Shown here piece after piece: positions 7,194 through 15,259 of a stretch of DNA of 41,210 bases. The position numbers and the translations under genes were made by a program. This stretch comes from Micromonosporaceae bacterium (GTDB lineage Bacteria; Actinomycetota; Actinomycetes; Mycobacteriales; Micromonosporaceae), in the NCBI GenBank assembly GCA_003543035.1, contig DPJL01000259.1, positions 1 through 41,210 of the forward strand, in the 5' to 3' direction. Each line of letters begins with the position of its first letter. Positions within the stretch are counted from its first letter, which is position 1. The notes beneath the pieces were generated by a model. The model saw nothing but the letters and a program-made list of their open reading frames with translations. It did not search any database and was not told the origin of the DNA.

Positions 7194-9050
7194 TTGAGTC
7201 GCCTCACAAGTGCGCGTCTCGCCCGGACAGTGGCGGCCGCGCTTCTGGTTGGCGCGGTCACCTCCGCGTTCACCGCAACCCCCGTTTCGGCCGCCGACGG
7301 CTCCATCCTCGGCGTGGGCACCGGCAAAGTGGTGCCCGACAGCTATGTGGTGGTCCTGAAGTCCGATGTGGACGCTCAGGGCACCCAGGACGCTCTCGTT
7401 TCCCGCTTCGGCGGGAAGGTGGGCCAGTCCTGGCGCCACGCGCTCAAGGGCTTTGAGCTCAACGCCCCGGAAGCGGTCGCCAAGAAGGTCGCCGGCCACC
7501 CGTCGGTCTCCTTCGTTCAGCGCAACGGCATCTACACGATCCAAGACACCCAGCCCAACCCACCGTCCTGGGGGCTGGACCGGATCGACCAGCCGAACCT
7601 GCCGCTGAACAGCAGCTACACGTACCCCACCACGGCGTCGAACGTGAAGGCCTACGTCATCGACACCGGCATCATGATCTCGCACAACGACTTCGGTGGT
7701 CGTGCGACATGGGGCCACAACGCCGTGGACACGAACAACACCGACTGCCACGGTCACGGCACGCACGTGGCGGGCACCACCGGTGGCACCGCCTACGGTG
7801 TGGCCAAGGGCGTCGCCCTGGTCGCCGTGAAGGTGCTGAACTGCCAGGGCTCCGGCACGACGGCTCAGGTCGTCGGCGGGATCAACTGGGTGACCGGTGA
7901 CCACACCACCGGCAACGCTGTGGCCAACATGAGCCTCGGCGGCGGCGTGGACACGGCAATCGACAACGCCGTGACCGGATCCATCAACGATGGCGTCACC
8001 TACGCCATCGCGGCGGGCAACAGCAACGCCAACGCGTGCAACTTCTCTCCGGCACGCGTACCGGCCGCCATCACCCTCGGCGCGTCGGACATCAACGACG
8101 CACGGGCCAGCTTCTCGAACTTCGGCACGTGCCTCGACCTGTTCGCCCCCGGCGTGAACATCACGTCGGCGTGGATCGGCAGCAACACCGCGACCAACAC
8201 GATCAGCGGCACCTCGATGGCGAGCCCTCACGCCGCCGGCGCGGCCGCGCTGATCAAGTCGGCTAACCCGGCCTTCACGCCGCAGCAGGTGCGCGACGCG
8301 ATGGTGGCGGCAGCGGTGCCCAACAAGATCACCAATCCGGGTACCGGATCGCCGAACCTGCTACTGCAGGTCGGTGCGGGCACACCGCCCACTCAGGACT
8401 TCTCGATCGCGGCGTCGCCGAACTCCGGCACGATCGCGGCGGGCAGCTCCGGCACGACCAGCATCAACGTCGCGACGACGCTCGGTGCGGGTCAGAACGT
8501 CAACCTGAGCGCGAGCGGGCTCCCGAGCGGTGTCACCGCGTCGTTCTCGCCGGCCTCCGGCACCACCACGTTCACGTCCACATTGACGTTGGCCGTGGCG
8601 GCCGGGACGGCTAACGCGACCACGCCGATCACCATTACCGGCGCGGGTGTCACCGGTACCAAGACCACCACCTTCACCCTCACCACCACCGGTGGCGGCG
8701 GTGGCGGACAGTGCAATGCCACCAACGGCACCGATGTCGCCATCCCGGACCCGGGCACGGCGTACAGCAACATCGCGCTCACCTGTAACCGCAACGGTTC
8801 GGCGACCGCCACGGTCGAGGTGCACATCCTGCACACCTACCGCGGCGACCTGCGGATCCGCCTACAGGCCCCGGATGGGACGCTCTATCTGTTGAAGAAC
8901 TGGAGCTGGTTCGACAGCGCCGACAACGTGCACGCCACCTACACGGTGAACCTCTCCGGCGAAGCCGGCGCGGGCACCTGGCGCCTGCGCGTTGACGACG
9001 TCTTCAGCACCGACTCCGGCCACATCGACAGCTGGACACTGAACATCTAG
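7194..9050 (+). CDS. Secreted S8 subtilisin-like protease with I9 propeptide and C-terminal P/Homo B domain
   Basis: Active extracellular serine endopeptidase of the aqualysin/proteinase K type, about 618 residues. TTG at 7194 is chosen because GGAG sits 6 nt upstream and it starts a signal peptide (cut near TPVSA-AD). Then come the inhibitor I9 propeptide (about 45-110: DSYVVVLKSD, SVSFVQRNG) and the S8 domain (about 122-390). The catalytic set is complete: Asp157 (YVIDTGI), His188 (HGHGTH), oxyanion Asn276 (AAGNSN) and Ser341 (GTSMASPHAAG). The cysteines of the two aqualysin disulfides are present. A beta-sandwich linker (about 395-500, DFSIAASPNSGTI) and a Gly run lead to the P-domain (about 510-618, VEVHILHTYRGDLRIRL to DSWTLNI). 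It is related to the three-gene subtilase operon at 33178-37922. A perfect 16-bp hairpin follows the stop. Confidence 0.96.
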   Translation: MSRLTSARLARTVAAALLVGAVTSAFTATPVSAADGSILGVGTGKVVPDSYVVVLKSDVDAQGTQDALVSRFGGKVGQSWRHALKGFELNAPEAVAKKVAGHPSVSFVQRNGIYTIQDTQPNPPSWGLDRIDQPNLPLNSSYTYPTTASNVKAYVIDTGIMISHNDFGGRATWGHNAVDTNNTDCHGHGTHVAGTTGGTAYGVAKGVALVAVKVLNCQGSGTTAQVVGGINWVTGDHTTGNAVANMSLGGGVDTAIDNAVTGSINDGVTYAIAAGNSNANACNFSPARVPAAITLGASDINDARASFSNFGTCLDLFAPGVNITSAWIGSNTATNTISGTSMASPHAAGAAALIKSANPAFTPQQVRDAMVAAAVPNKITNPGTGSPNLLLQVGAGTPPTQDFSIAASPNSGTIAAGSSGTTSINVATTLGAGQNVNLSASGLPSGVTASFSPASGTTTFTSTLTLAVAAGTANATTPITITGAGVTGTKTTTFTLTTTGGGGGGQCNATNGTDVAIPDPGTAYSNIALTCNRNGSATATVEVHILHTYRGDLRIRLQAPDGTLYLLKNWSWFDSADNVHATYTVNLSGEAGAGTWRLRVDDVFSTDSGHIDSWTLNI

Positions 9051-9068
9051 CTCAAAAGGCAGTGAAAC

Positions 9069-9118
9069 AACCGCCCACCGGCTTAACGTAGATCGTGCGA
9101 TCAAGCCGGTGGGCGGTT
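9069..9118. repeat. Perfect 16-bp inverted repeat: protease terminator overlapping the next gene's start
   Basis: AACCGCCCACCGGCTT (9069-9084) and its exact reverse complement (9103-9118) flank an 18-nt loop that itself holds GATCG-TG-CGATC. It lies 18 nt after the subtilase stop, so it can end that transcript, but there is no T-tract. Its right arm is inside the coding start of the DHA2 transporter, whose GTG (9095) is in the loop. Confidence 0.8.
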
Positions 9119-10573
9119 CTTGCGGTTCTGTGCGCCAGCCTGCTGCTCGTGGCCATGGACGCGACCATCCTCAACGTCGCACTGCCGTCCCTCGTGGACG
9201 ATCTGGCTCCCGACGCGATCGAACAGCTCTGGATCATCGACGTCTACGGCCTGATTCTGGGCGGGCTGCTGCTCACCTCGGGCGCGGCCGGGGACCGCTG
9301 GGGCCGCAAGCTCATGTTCATGGCCGGCATCGCGGTTTTCGGCGTTGCCTCGATCATGGCTGCCACCTCGCAGTCCACCGAGCAGCTGATCGGTGGGCGG
9401 GTGCTGCTCGCTATCGGTGGCGCGATGATCATGCCTTCCACGCTTTCCTTGCTGCGCAACGTTTTCACCAACCCGCGGGAGCGGACGGTCGCGATCGGCA
9501 TCTGGGCCTCGGTGGCCGGGGCCGGGGCCGCTATCGGGCCGGTGCTCGGTGGTTTTCTGGTCCAGAAGTACAGCTGGTCGGCCGCGTTCTGGGTGAACGT
9601 ACCGATCGTGGCCGCTGCCCTGATCGCAGGGTGGCTGATACTTCCGGAATCGAAGGCACCGGGCGAGCATGGCATCGACTGGTTCGACGCGGCGCTGTCG
9701 ATCGTGGGGATGATCACCCTGGTCTGGGGACTCAAGCACATCTTCAAGGACGGCGTTTTCTCACCGGCACCGCTCGCATTGCTTGTGGGCGCTGGCATCC
9801 TGTGGTGGTTCTTCAGGCGCCAGAAGCGTTTGGCCGATCCGATGCTCGACGTCCGCCTGTTCAGCAATCGCCCGTTCCGGGCCGCGGCGATCGCCATCCT
9901 CACCGCGATGATGGCCATTGGCGCGGCGCTTTTCCTGCTGACGCTGTGGCTCCAATATGTCGAGGAATACTCACCGATGCAGGCCGGTGTGCGGATGCTG
10001 CCCGCCGCCATCGCATTGCTGCTCGGCGCCCTAAGCGCGGAGCGGCTCATTCGCGTCGTCGGCGTCAAAGCCGTTCTCGGCGTTGGACTTGGCGGCCTGG
10101 CGCTGGCCTTCGCGGCTCTCGCGGTCTTCCCGCTGAGCTACCCGCTTGTGGCGATAGCCCTTGTCGCCTTTGGGCTCGGCGACGGACTGGCGATCACCGC
10201 CTCCACCTCCGTAATGATTTCGGCCGCGCCACCCGAGCGAGCGGGCATGGCCGCAGCTGTCGAGGAGACGTGCTACGAGCTCGGGATCGGGCTGGGGGTA
10301 GCGTTCCTCGGCACAGTCGCCGCCACCGCCTACAGCTATGGCCTTGGCACGCTTGACCTTCCAGAGCCACAAGCGTCCACTGTGGACGAATCGATCGGCG
10401 GCGCCTTCGAGGTCTCCCAAGAGTTCGGCACGCACGTTATGGACCGGGCCAAGCTCGCTTTCGTCGAGTCGCTGACCTTCACCAGCGCCGCCTCGGCGAT
10501 CCTGGTGGCCGTGGCCATGTTTGTCGCGCTACGCCTCATCCCGCGTGGCTTCAAAGCGGACGCCGGCCACTGA
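9095..10573 (+). CDS. DHA2-family MFS drug/proton antiporter (14 membrane segments)
   Basis: Inner-membrane multidrug exporter of 492 residues, EmrB/QacA type. Recognisable features: TM1 with the DHA2 motif LVAMDATILNVALPSL, motif A region GAAGDRWGRKLMF between TM2 and TM3, and motif C in TM5 (GAAIGPVLGGFL). Fourteen hydrophobic segments are spread to the C-terminus, which has a long loop before the last segment (about 420-465). The GTG at 9095 gives the expected short N-terminus but has no Shine-Dalgarno; TAACGT at 9084-9089 with GTGAAA 16 bp upstream suggests a leaderless transcript. The start lies within the loop of the hairpin at 9069-9118. Its 3' end overlaps the convergent beta-galactosidase gene by 45 bp. 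Substrate unknown. Confidence 0.9.
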   Translation: MRSSRWAVLAVLCASLLLVAMDATILNVALPSLVDDLAPDAIEQLWIIDVYGLILGGLLLTSGAAGDRWGRKLMFMAGIAVFGVASIMAATSQSTEQLIGGRVLLAIGGAMIMPSTLSLLRNVFTNPRERTVAIGIWASVAGAGAAIGPVLGGFLVQKYSWSAAFWVNVPIVAAALIAGWLILPESKAPGEHGIDWFDAALSIVGMITLVWGLKHIFKDGVFSPAPLALLVGAGILWWFFRRQKRLADPMLDVRLFSNRPFRAAAIAILTAMMAIGAALFLLTLWLQYVEEYSPMQAGVRMLPAAIALLLGALSAERLIRVVGVKAVLGVGLGGLALAFAALAVFPLSYPLVAIALVAFGLGDGLAITASTSVMISAAPPERAGMAAAVEETCYELGIGLGVAFLGTVAATAYSYGLGTLDLPEPQASTVDESIGGAFEVSQEFGTHVMDRAKLAFVESLTFTSAASAILVAVAMFVALRLIPRGFKADAGH

Positions 10574-12262
10574 CCCGTCGAACTCGAGCACGACGATTTC
10601 GTTGCGCCCCTTATGCAGCAGCGGCCATGGCAGATAGAGACTGTGCTGCGGCCCGATGTTCCAGTAGCGGCCGAGGAGGAATCCGTTGACCCACACGTAC
10701 CCTTTGTTGCCACCGGGGATCGAAATGAAGGTGTCACATGGCTCGTCGAGCTCCAACGAGCCCCGACTGAACACCGGGTCGATCCGCGAACCCGTTGCCC
10801 CCCAAGGTAGATCTTCGATTGTGCCGAGTTGCAGCGGGTAGCTGAGAAATCCGTGCACGAACATCTGATCGTGCCGCACCCCGCCGGTGATCCCCTTGCG
10901 CTCACCTACCTTCGGGCCATAATTCACCCGCCCCATCGACTCGACCAGCAGATCGATCTGAGCCCACTCCCCCGGTACCGCGACATCAAGCGTCGCATTC
11001 GTCTCGTCCAGCACGGCAACCTGTTGCCCGTCAACGAAAACCTGGGCTCGGTCGGCGAGCCCGTCGACGGTCAGCCGGTACTCGGCCCGCGGGCCGGGGA
11101 TCCCGGTCCGGTAGAGGACAAGACCGTGGCTAAGTCCAAGCTCCTCGAACGACAGCGGGTGAGCCGACTTCACCGGCGTCACCGTCTCCAGCACGTCGAA
11201 GAGCCGCAATTTTTCGGGCAGCTCGACTTCTTGCGATGCCAGCAAGACAGGCAGCGGCGGCACCTCGGTAGGCGTGTTGTAGCGCGACAACACTTCGCGG
11301 AAGAGCCAGAACTTTTCCGTCGGGCCGCCCCGTTCGTCGATCGGGGCATCGTAGTCGTACGAAGTGACGTCGGCCTTCAACGAGCCCTGGTGGAATTCTC
11401 CCGGCCGATTGGCACCAGCCCAGGTGCCGAAGTTGGTGCCGCCGTGCGCCATGTAGATGTTGACCGACGCGCCGGCCTCGAGAATGCGAGCGAGGGTGTC
11501 GGCGGCGTCGGCCGGGTCTCGGGTGACATGCTCGTTGCCCCAGTGGTCGAACCAGCCGCACCAGAATTCCATGCAGAACAAGGGATCCTTATCCCGGTAC
11601 CGGCGGAAGGTCGCAAAGTTCGATGAGGGGTCCGAGCCGAAGTTGACCGTGGCGAGGATGCCCGGGATGGAGCCGTTGGTCAGCATGTGGTCGGCCGGCC
11701 CGTCCGAAGTGAACAGCGGCACGTCGATGCCCCGCCGCACCAGCCCGTCGGCGAGGTGGCGCAGATATTGGAAGTCCGATCCGTAGGAACCGTATTCATT
11801 CTCCACCTGCACCATGATCACGTTTCCGCCGTTGGTGACCTGATGCGAAGCGATCAGCGGGATGAGCCGGTCGAACCACGCGTCCACGGCGGCCAGATAG
11901 CGCTCATCCATGCAGCGCAAGCGGATCCCCGGGTGCCCGGTCAGCCACGCCGGCAGGCCGCCGTTTTCCCACTCGGCGCAGATGTAAGGCCCGGGGCGCA
12001 CGATCGCGTCCAGACCCTCTTCAGCGGCCATCGAAAGGAACGCCGTCGCCTGCTCCAGCTGCTCAAACTCACCCGGGTGCGGCTCGTGCAGATTCCACGG
12101 AACGTAGGTCTCCACGGTGTTGAGCCCCATCGCGCGCAACATCCGCAACCTGTGCCGCCACTGCTCGGGCCGCACCCGAAAGTAGTGGAACGCGCCCGAA
12201 AGCACACGGTGCTCCAGGCCGTCACGAACAAACTCGCCCCCGATGACGTCGAACCTGCCCAC
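10529..12262 (-). CDS. Glycoside hydrolase family 35 beta-galactosidase (cytoplasmic)
   Basis: Hydrolyses terminal beta-galactosides; 577 residues. The TIM-barrel is at about residues 5-320 with the GH35 signatures SGAFHYFRV, NTVETYVPWNLHEP, and GPYICAEWENGGLP. The acid/base is Glu156 in QVENEYGSYG and the nucleophile is Glu232 in FCMEFWCGWFDHWG. YMAHGGTNFGTWAGA closes the barrel, followed by galactose-binding-like beta domains (about 380-577, with NKGYVWVNGFLLGRYW). There is no signal peptide, so it acts inside the cell on imported oligosaccharides. GTG 12262 has GAGGTGG 4-7 nt upstream. A LacI-type operator sits 44 bp upstream (12306-12317). The shared tail with the convergent transporter gene is 45 bp. 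Confidence 0.95.
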   Translation of the reverse strand: MGRFDVIGGEFVRDGLEHRVLSGAFHYFRVRPEQWRHRLRMLRAMGLNTVETYVPWNLHEPHPGEFEQLEQATAFLSMAAEEGLDAIVRPGPYICAEWENGGLPAWLTGHPGIRLRCMDERYLAAVDAWFDRLIPLIASHQVTNGGNVIMVQVENEYGSYGSDFQYLRHLADGLVRRGIDVPLFTSDGPADHMLTNGSIPGILATVNFGSDPSSNFATFRRYRDKDPLFCMEFWCGWFDHWGNEHVTRDPADAADTLARILEAGASVNIYMAHGGTNFGTWAGANRPGEFHQGSLKADVTSYDYDAPIDERGGPTEKFWLFREVLSRYNTPTEVPPLPVLLASQEVELPEKLRLFDVLETVTPVKSAHPLSFEELGLSHGLVLYRTGIPGPRAEYRLTVDGLADRAQVFVDGQQVAVLDETNATLDVAVPGEWAQIDLLVESMGRVNYGPKVGERKGITGGVRHDQMFVHGFLSYPLQLGTIEDLPWGATGSRIDPVFSRGSLELDEPCDTFISIPGGNKGYVWVNGFLLGRYWNIGPQHSLYLPWPLLHKGRNEIVVLEFDGSVAGVRFEATRDEA

Positions 12263-12305
12263 GAGACCACCTCAAGAACACCACCAACGGAAACTTCGTC
12301 CGGAA

Positions 12306-12317
12306 GTAACCGCTTAC
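12306..12317 (-). promoter_or_regulatory. LacI-family operator upstream of the GH35 gene
   Basis: GTAACCGCTTAC fits the LacI-family pattern GTAAnCGnTTAC with the central CpG. It lies 44-55 bp before the beta-galactosidase start, where a repressor could control it. No LacI gene is in the window, so the regulator must be elsewhere. Confidence 0.55.
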
Positions 12318-12344
12318 CACAGGCGGCCGACATTACACGCCAGG

Positions 12345-12863
12345 TCAAGCGGCCGCCAGTGAGGCGGCGCCGAAGGAAACCGAGAAGCGCTTGCACCAGA
12401 TCGTCACGCTCGTGTATTGGTCCGGCTGGACATCGGCCGGAACGTCATAGACCTGGGTCCCGTGCGTTCCCTTGAGCCGGCCGAGCTCGACGTACTTCCC
12501 GTCGTCGAACACATGCCAGCCGGCCTTGCCCTCGAGCACCGGCTGATCGGTGAGCCAGACCCGCAGATCGGGTCCATCCGATGTGGACAGATTGGTCAAC
12601 ACCAGCTGCACCTTGCCGTCGGGCAGCCGGACCAGTTGCGCTGTCCCGGAAGTCGTGTGCTCATGCGTGATCAGCGTGCCTTCGCCTAGTAGCGTCGCCG
12701 TTGCCGCAGCGGTCGCGGAGGGCGGCGCCGCTGTCGCGATTGCCGGAGCGGTGTCGTTAATCGTCTTGGAGGTAAAGAGCTTCCACGGCTGGAACCAGTA
12801 GAGCCCGAACGCGCCCAGGATCACCACGACGACCGCACCCCAGAGCAGAACCTTCTTTCGCAT
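12345..12863 (-). CDS. Membrane-anchored DM13-domain protein (possible redox protein)
   Basis: Protein of 172 residues. One N-terminal membrane segment (about 5-22, VLLWGAVVVVILGAFGLYWF), an Ala/Thr-rich linker (about 35-60), then a DM13 domain (about 60-165). DM13 features seen: the G-x-A-x-L strand (SGTAQLVRLPDGKVQLVL), TSDGPDLRVWLTD, YVELGRLKGTHGTQVYDVP, and YTSVTIWCKRFSVSFG with the single conserved Cys. DM13 is proposed in the literature to carry electrons or redox chemistry; its role here is unknown. ATG 12863 is chosen over TTG 12869 because AGGG lies 7 nt upstream. It is divergent from the response regulator gene with 79 bp between them, which holds 11-bp-spaced repeats, so it is a likely target of that two-component system. 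Confidence 0.85.
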   Translation of the reverse strand: MRKKVLLWGAVVVVILGAFGLYWFQPWKLFTSKTINDTAPAIATAAPPSATAAATATLLGEGTLITHEHTTSGTAQLVRLPDGKVQLVLTNLSTSDGPDLRVWLTDQPVLEGKAGWHVFDDGKYVELGRLKGTHGTQVYDVPADVQPDQYTSVTIWCKRFSVSFGAASLAAA

Positions 12864-12889
12864 ACTCAAACCCTAAGCGCCACCGGGGG

Positions 12890-12918
12890 TTTGCGCGCGG
12901 TTCGTAAGCCCTCCGTAA
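12890..12918. promoter_or_regulatory. OmpR-type direct repeats between the DM13 gene and the two-component operon
   Basis: TTTGCG (12890), TTCGTA (12901) and TCCGTA (12912) recur at exactly 11-bp steps; the cleaner pair is TCGTAA at 12902 and CCGTAA at 12913. Eleven-bp tandem half-sites are the usual binding pattern of OmpR/PhoB-family response regulators. The position suits control of both divergent genes and autoregulation. Confidence 0.6.
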
Positions 12919-12942
12919 TGATCTGAGCAGTACGCTCGCCAC

Positions 12943-13620
12943 ATGGGGACTCGTGTGCTGGTCGTCGACGACGACCCGACCGTAAGCGACGTGGTCCGGC
13001 GCTATCTCGAGCACGCCGGGTACACAGTGGCACTGGCGGCTGACGGTCCCGCCGCGTTGCAGGAGTATGCGCGCACCAGACCCGATCTCGTGATCCTGGA
13101 TCTCATGTTGCCCGGCATCGATGGGCTCGAGGTCTGCCGCCGGCTGCGCCAGACCGGCGACACCGTCCCCATCGTCATGCTGACCGCGTTGGGCGAAGAG
13201 CTCGATCGCATTGCCGGCCTACAGCTGGGTGCCGACGACTACGTGACCAAGCCGTTCTCCCCACGCGAGTTGGTGTTGCGAGTTCAGTCGGTCCTTCGCC
13301 GCACCGCTCCCTCGCAGCAAGAGCGGCCGATCACCGATGGCGATCTGGCGATCGATCCCGTGCGCCGGGTCGCCACCCTCGCCGGGCGCGAACTCGCTTT
13401 GACGGTAAGGGAATTCGACCTCCTGTTCTTCCTGATGGCTCACCCGGGCGTCGCGCTCAAGCGAGCAGAGCTGCTCGAAGCGGTCTGGGGATGGACTTTT
13501 GGCGACCAGTCCACTGTCACCGTCCACGTGCGACGGTTGCGCGAGAAGATCGAGCAGGACCCGGCCGACCCGAAGCGCATTCAGACGGTTTGGGGGGTGG
13601 GATACCGCTATGGTTCGTGA
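12943..13620 (+). CDS. OmpR/PhoB-family response regulator
   Basis: DNA-binding response regulator of 225 residues. The receiver domain (1-120) has the acidic pair Asp10-Asp11, phospho-acceptor Asp53 (LVILDLMLPG), Thr81 and Lys103 (VTKPF). The C-terminal winged-helix (about 130-225) ends in VTVHVRRLREKIEQDP and VWGVGYRY. It is the partner of the overlapping sensor kinase gene (ATG at 13610, 11-bp overlap). ATG 12943 has no strong ribosome site. Probably binds the direct repeats at 12890-12918 and controls its own operon and the DM13 gene; this is inference. Confidence 0.95.
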   Translation: MGTRVLVVDDDPTVSDVVRRYLEHAGYTVALAADGPAALQEYARTRPDLVILDLMLPGIDGLEVCRRLRQTGDTVPIVMLTALGEELDRIAGLQLGADDYVTKPFSPRELVLRVQSVLRRTAPSQQERPITDGDLAIDPVRRVATLAGRELALTVREFDLLFFLMAHPGVALKRAELLEAVWGWTFGDQSTVTVHVRRLREKIEQDPADPKRIQTVWGVGYRYGS

Positions 13621-14617
13621 CCTCATCCTGATGCTGCTTGCCGCGCTGGCAGGAGCATTAATCATCTGTGTACCAGGAGCCTTGGTGCTGCGCGCTTTGC
13701 ACCGTCGCTCGATCACACTCAACATCTGTGTGCTGCTGGCCATCACGGTGCTCGCCGTGCTTGCCGGCATCATCGCGGTCGCCCAAGCCATGTTCATCAA
13801 TCAGCACGACTTGCAGGTGCTCCTCCTGGTGGTGCCGCTGGCGGGCCTGGTCAGCCTAGGGATCGGCTGGTGGCTGGGCCGGAGACTGGCCCGGGCGGCA
13901 ATGTGGGCCGATGACGCGCGCGCCAAAGAGCGCCAGGCCGAGGCAAGTCGCCGGGATCTGGTCGCCTGGGTGTCCCACGATCTGCGAACGCCACTCGCCG
14001 GAATGCGCGCGATGGCCGAAGCGCTTGAGGACGGCGTGGTCAACGATCCCGCCACCATCGCCGAATACCATCGTCGCATTAGGACAGAGACCGATCGCAT
14101 GGCTTCTCTGGTGGACGACCTCTTCGAGCTCTCCCGGATCAGCTCCGGCACGTTGCAACTCAAGCTTTCTCAGGTCGCATTGGGCGACGTCGTCTCCGAC
14201 GCGGTGGCCGCGGCCGAGCCGGTTGCCGCGGCTCGCCGCATCAGCCTGGTCTCGGACACCGAGCAATGGCCGCAGGTCACCGCGAGCGCGCCAGAGCTCT
14301 CCCGGATCGTGGCCAACCTCCTGCTCAACGCGATTCGCTACACGCCCTCCGACGGCAAGGTCACCGTCACCGGCGGACGTGACAGCACCGGCAGCTGGCT
14401 CGCGGTCAGCGACACCTGTGGTGGCATTGCCGAGGTGGATCTGGGCCGGGTTTTCGAGGTCGCCTATCGCGGGGCCCGCGAGAGCGCCCGGACACCTGGC
14501 GCGGGCGGCGGATTCGGGCTCGCCATCGTGAGGGGGTTGGCCGAAGCGCATGGCGGTCGCGTGGTGGTGGAGAACATCGCGGGCGGCTGCCGCTTCGTGG
14601 TCCACCTCCCGGCTTAG
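13610..14617 (+). CDS. Sensor histidine kinase with three predicted membrane segments
   Basis: Partner kinase, 335 residues. Three hydrophobic segments (about 3-27, 38-62 and 68-90) leave almost no extracytoplasmic loop, so it probably senses something in the membrane or by contact. The HisKA domain follows, with phospho-acceptor His123 in WVSHDLRTPLAGMRAM, then HATPase_c with the N box (NLLLNAIRYTPSDG), G1 (VSDTCGGI) and G2 (GGFGLAIVRGLAEAHGG). No HAMP domain is evident. ATG 13610 overlaps the regulator's end by 11 bp with GGGTGG upstream, which indicates translational coupling. Confidence 0.93.
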   Translation: MVRDLILMLLAALAGALIICVPGALVLRALHRRSITLNICVLLAITVLAVLAGIIAVAQAMFINQHDLQVLLLVVPLAGLVSLGIGWWLGRRLARAAMWADDARAKERQAEASRRDLVAWVSHDLRTPLAGMRAMAEALEDGVVNDPATIAEYHRRIRTETDRMASLVDDLFELSRISSGTLQLKLSQVALGDVVSDAVAAAEPVAAARRISLVSDTEQWPQVTASAPELSRIVANLLLNAIRYTPSDGKVTVTGGRDSTGSWLAVSDTCGGIAEVDLGRVFEVAYRGARESARTPGAGGGFGLAIVRGLAEAHGGRVVVENIAGGCRFVVHLPA

Positions 14618-14636
14618 AGGCTGTCTCATTCGGTGA

Positions 14637-14648
14637 GTCTTCGAAGAC
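14637..14648. promoter_or_regulatory. 12-bp perfect palindrome before the DDN-like gene
   Basis: GTCTTCGAAGAC lies 20 bp after the kinase stop and 104 bp before the next start. Could be a protein-binding site or chance; nothing else supports it. Confidence 0.3.
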
Positions 14649-14751
14649 CGGGGCTAGTACTTTGGGCCGATCTGAAGCGGCACGGGCGCTCGTACCCTGA
14701 TCCCGGAGTCAACTAGCCTCGGCAGAGGCATGAGAGAAGGGTGGTGGCTCC

Positions 14752-15228
14752 ATGTCCGATGAACGTATCGAAGCGCCGCGGCTTCCTCCTCGCTGGTTCG
14801 TTCGCGTTGCCTGGTACGTGCACCGCGCCCTGTATCGCGTTACCCGTGGCCGAGCGGGACTGTGGCGTCCGCGGGCCAACCGCTGGGGCACACTGCGCCT
14901 GGTGACGATTGGGCGCCGCACGGCCCGGGAACGCAGCGTGATCATCGCTTACTTCGAGGATGGCCCGAATCTCATCGCGCTGGCGATGAACGGCTGGGCT
15001 GACGGCGAGCCTGCCTGGTGGCTCAATCTGCAGGCGCATCCGGCTGCCAGAGTCGATCTCGCTGACGGGCCCCGGCTGGTGAGGGCTCGCGCCGTGGAGG
15101 GAGCTGAACGGTCGCGCCTTTGGGCTAGGTGGCGTGAAGTGGGGACAGAGCTGGATGCCTATGCGGCGCTTCGGTCGTCTGAGACCGCAGTCGTGATCCT
15201 GGAGCCGAGGCCCGAATCGGGCCCGTGA
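14752..15228 (+). CDS. DDN-like nitroreductase-family deazaflavin (F420)-dependent oxidoreductase
   Basis: Protein of 158 residues in the DDN/DUF385 split-barrel family, which uses reduced cofactor F420 to reduce quinones and nitro compounds. Family signatures: LRLVTIGRRTARERSV (cf. LtTtGRKSGkprrvPL), an AYFEDGPNLIALAMNGWADGEPAWWLNLQAHPAARV core, and a LWARWREVGTELDAYAAL tail. Arg in RERSV takes the place of the usual substrate-side residues. ATG 14752 with GGGTGG about 8 nt upstream. It stands alone between the two-component operon and the convergent surface protein gene. Substrate unknown. Confidence 0.85.
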   Translation: MSDERIEAPRLPPRWFVRVAWYVHRALYRVTRGRAGLWRPRANRWGTLRLVTIGRRTARERSVIIAYFEDGPNLIALAMNGWADGEPAWWLNLQAHPAARVDLADGPRLVRARAVEGAERSRLWARWREVGTELDAYAALRSSETAVVILEPRPESGP

Positions 15229-15259
15229 AAGCGGCGGCCCAGCATCGTCGCCATATCTA

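Noticed and set aside
9109..10356. Open frame of 415 codons in another plus-strand frame over the DHA2 transporter
   Set aside because: Arg/Gly-rich, no domain, overlaps a clear membrane transporter in a better frame; a GC-driven shadow.
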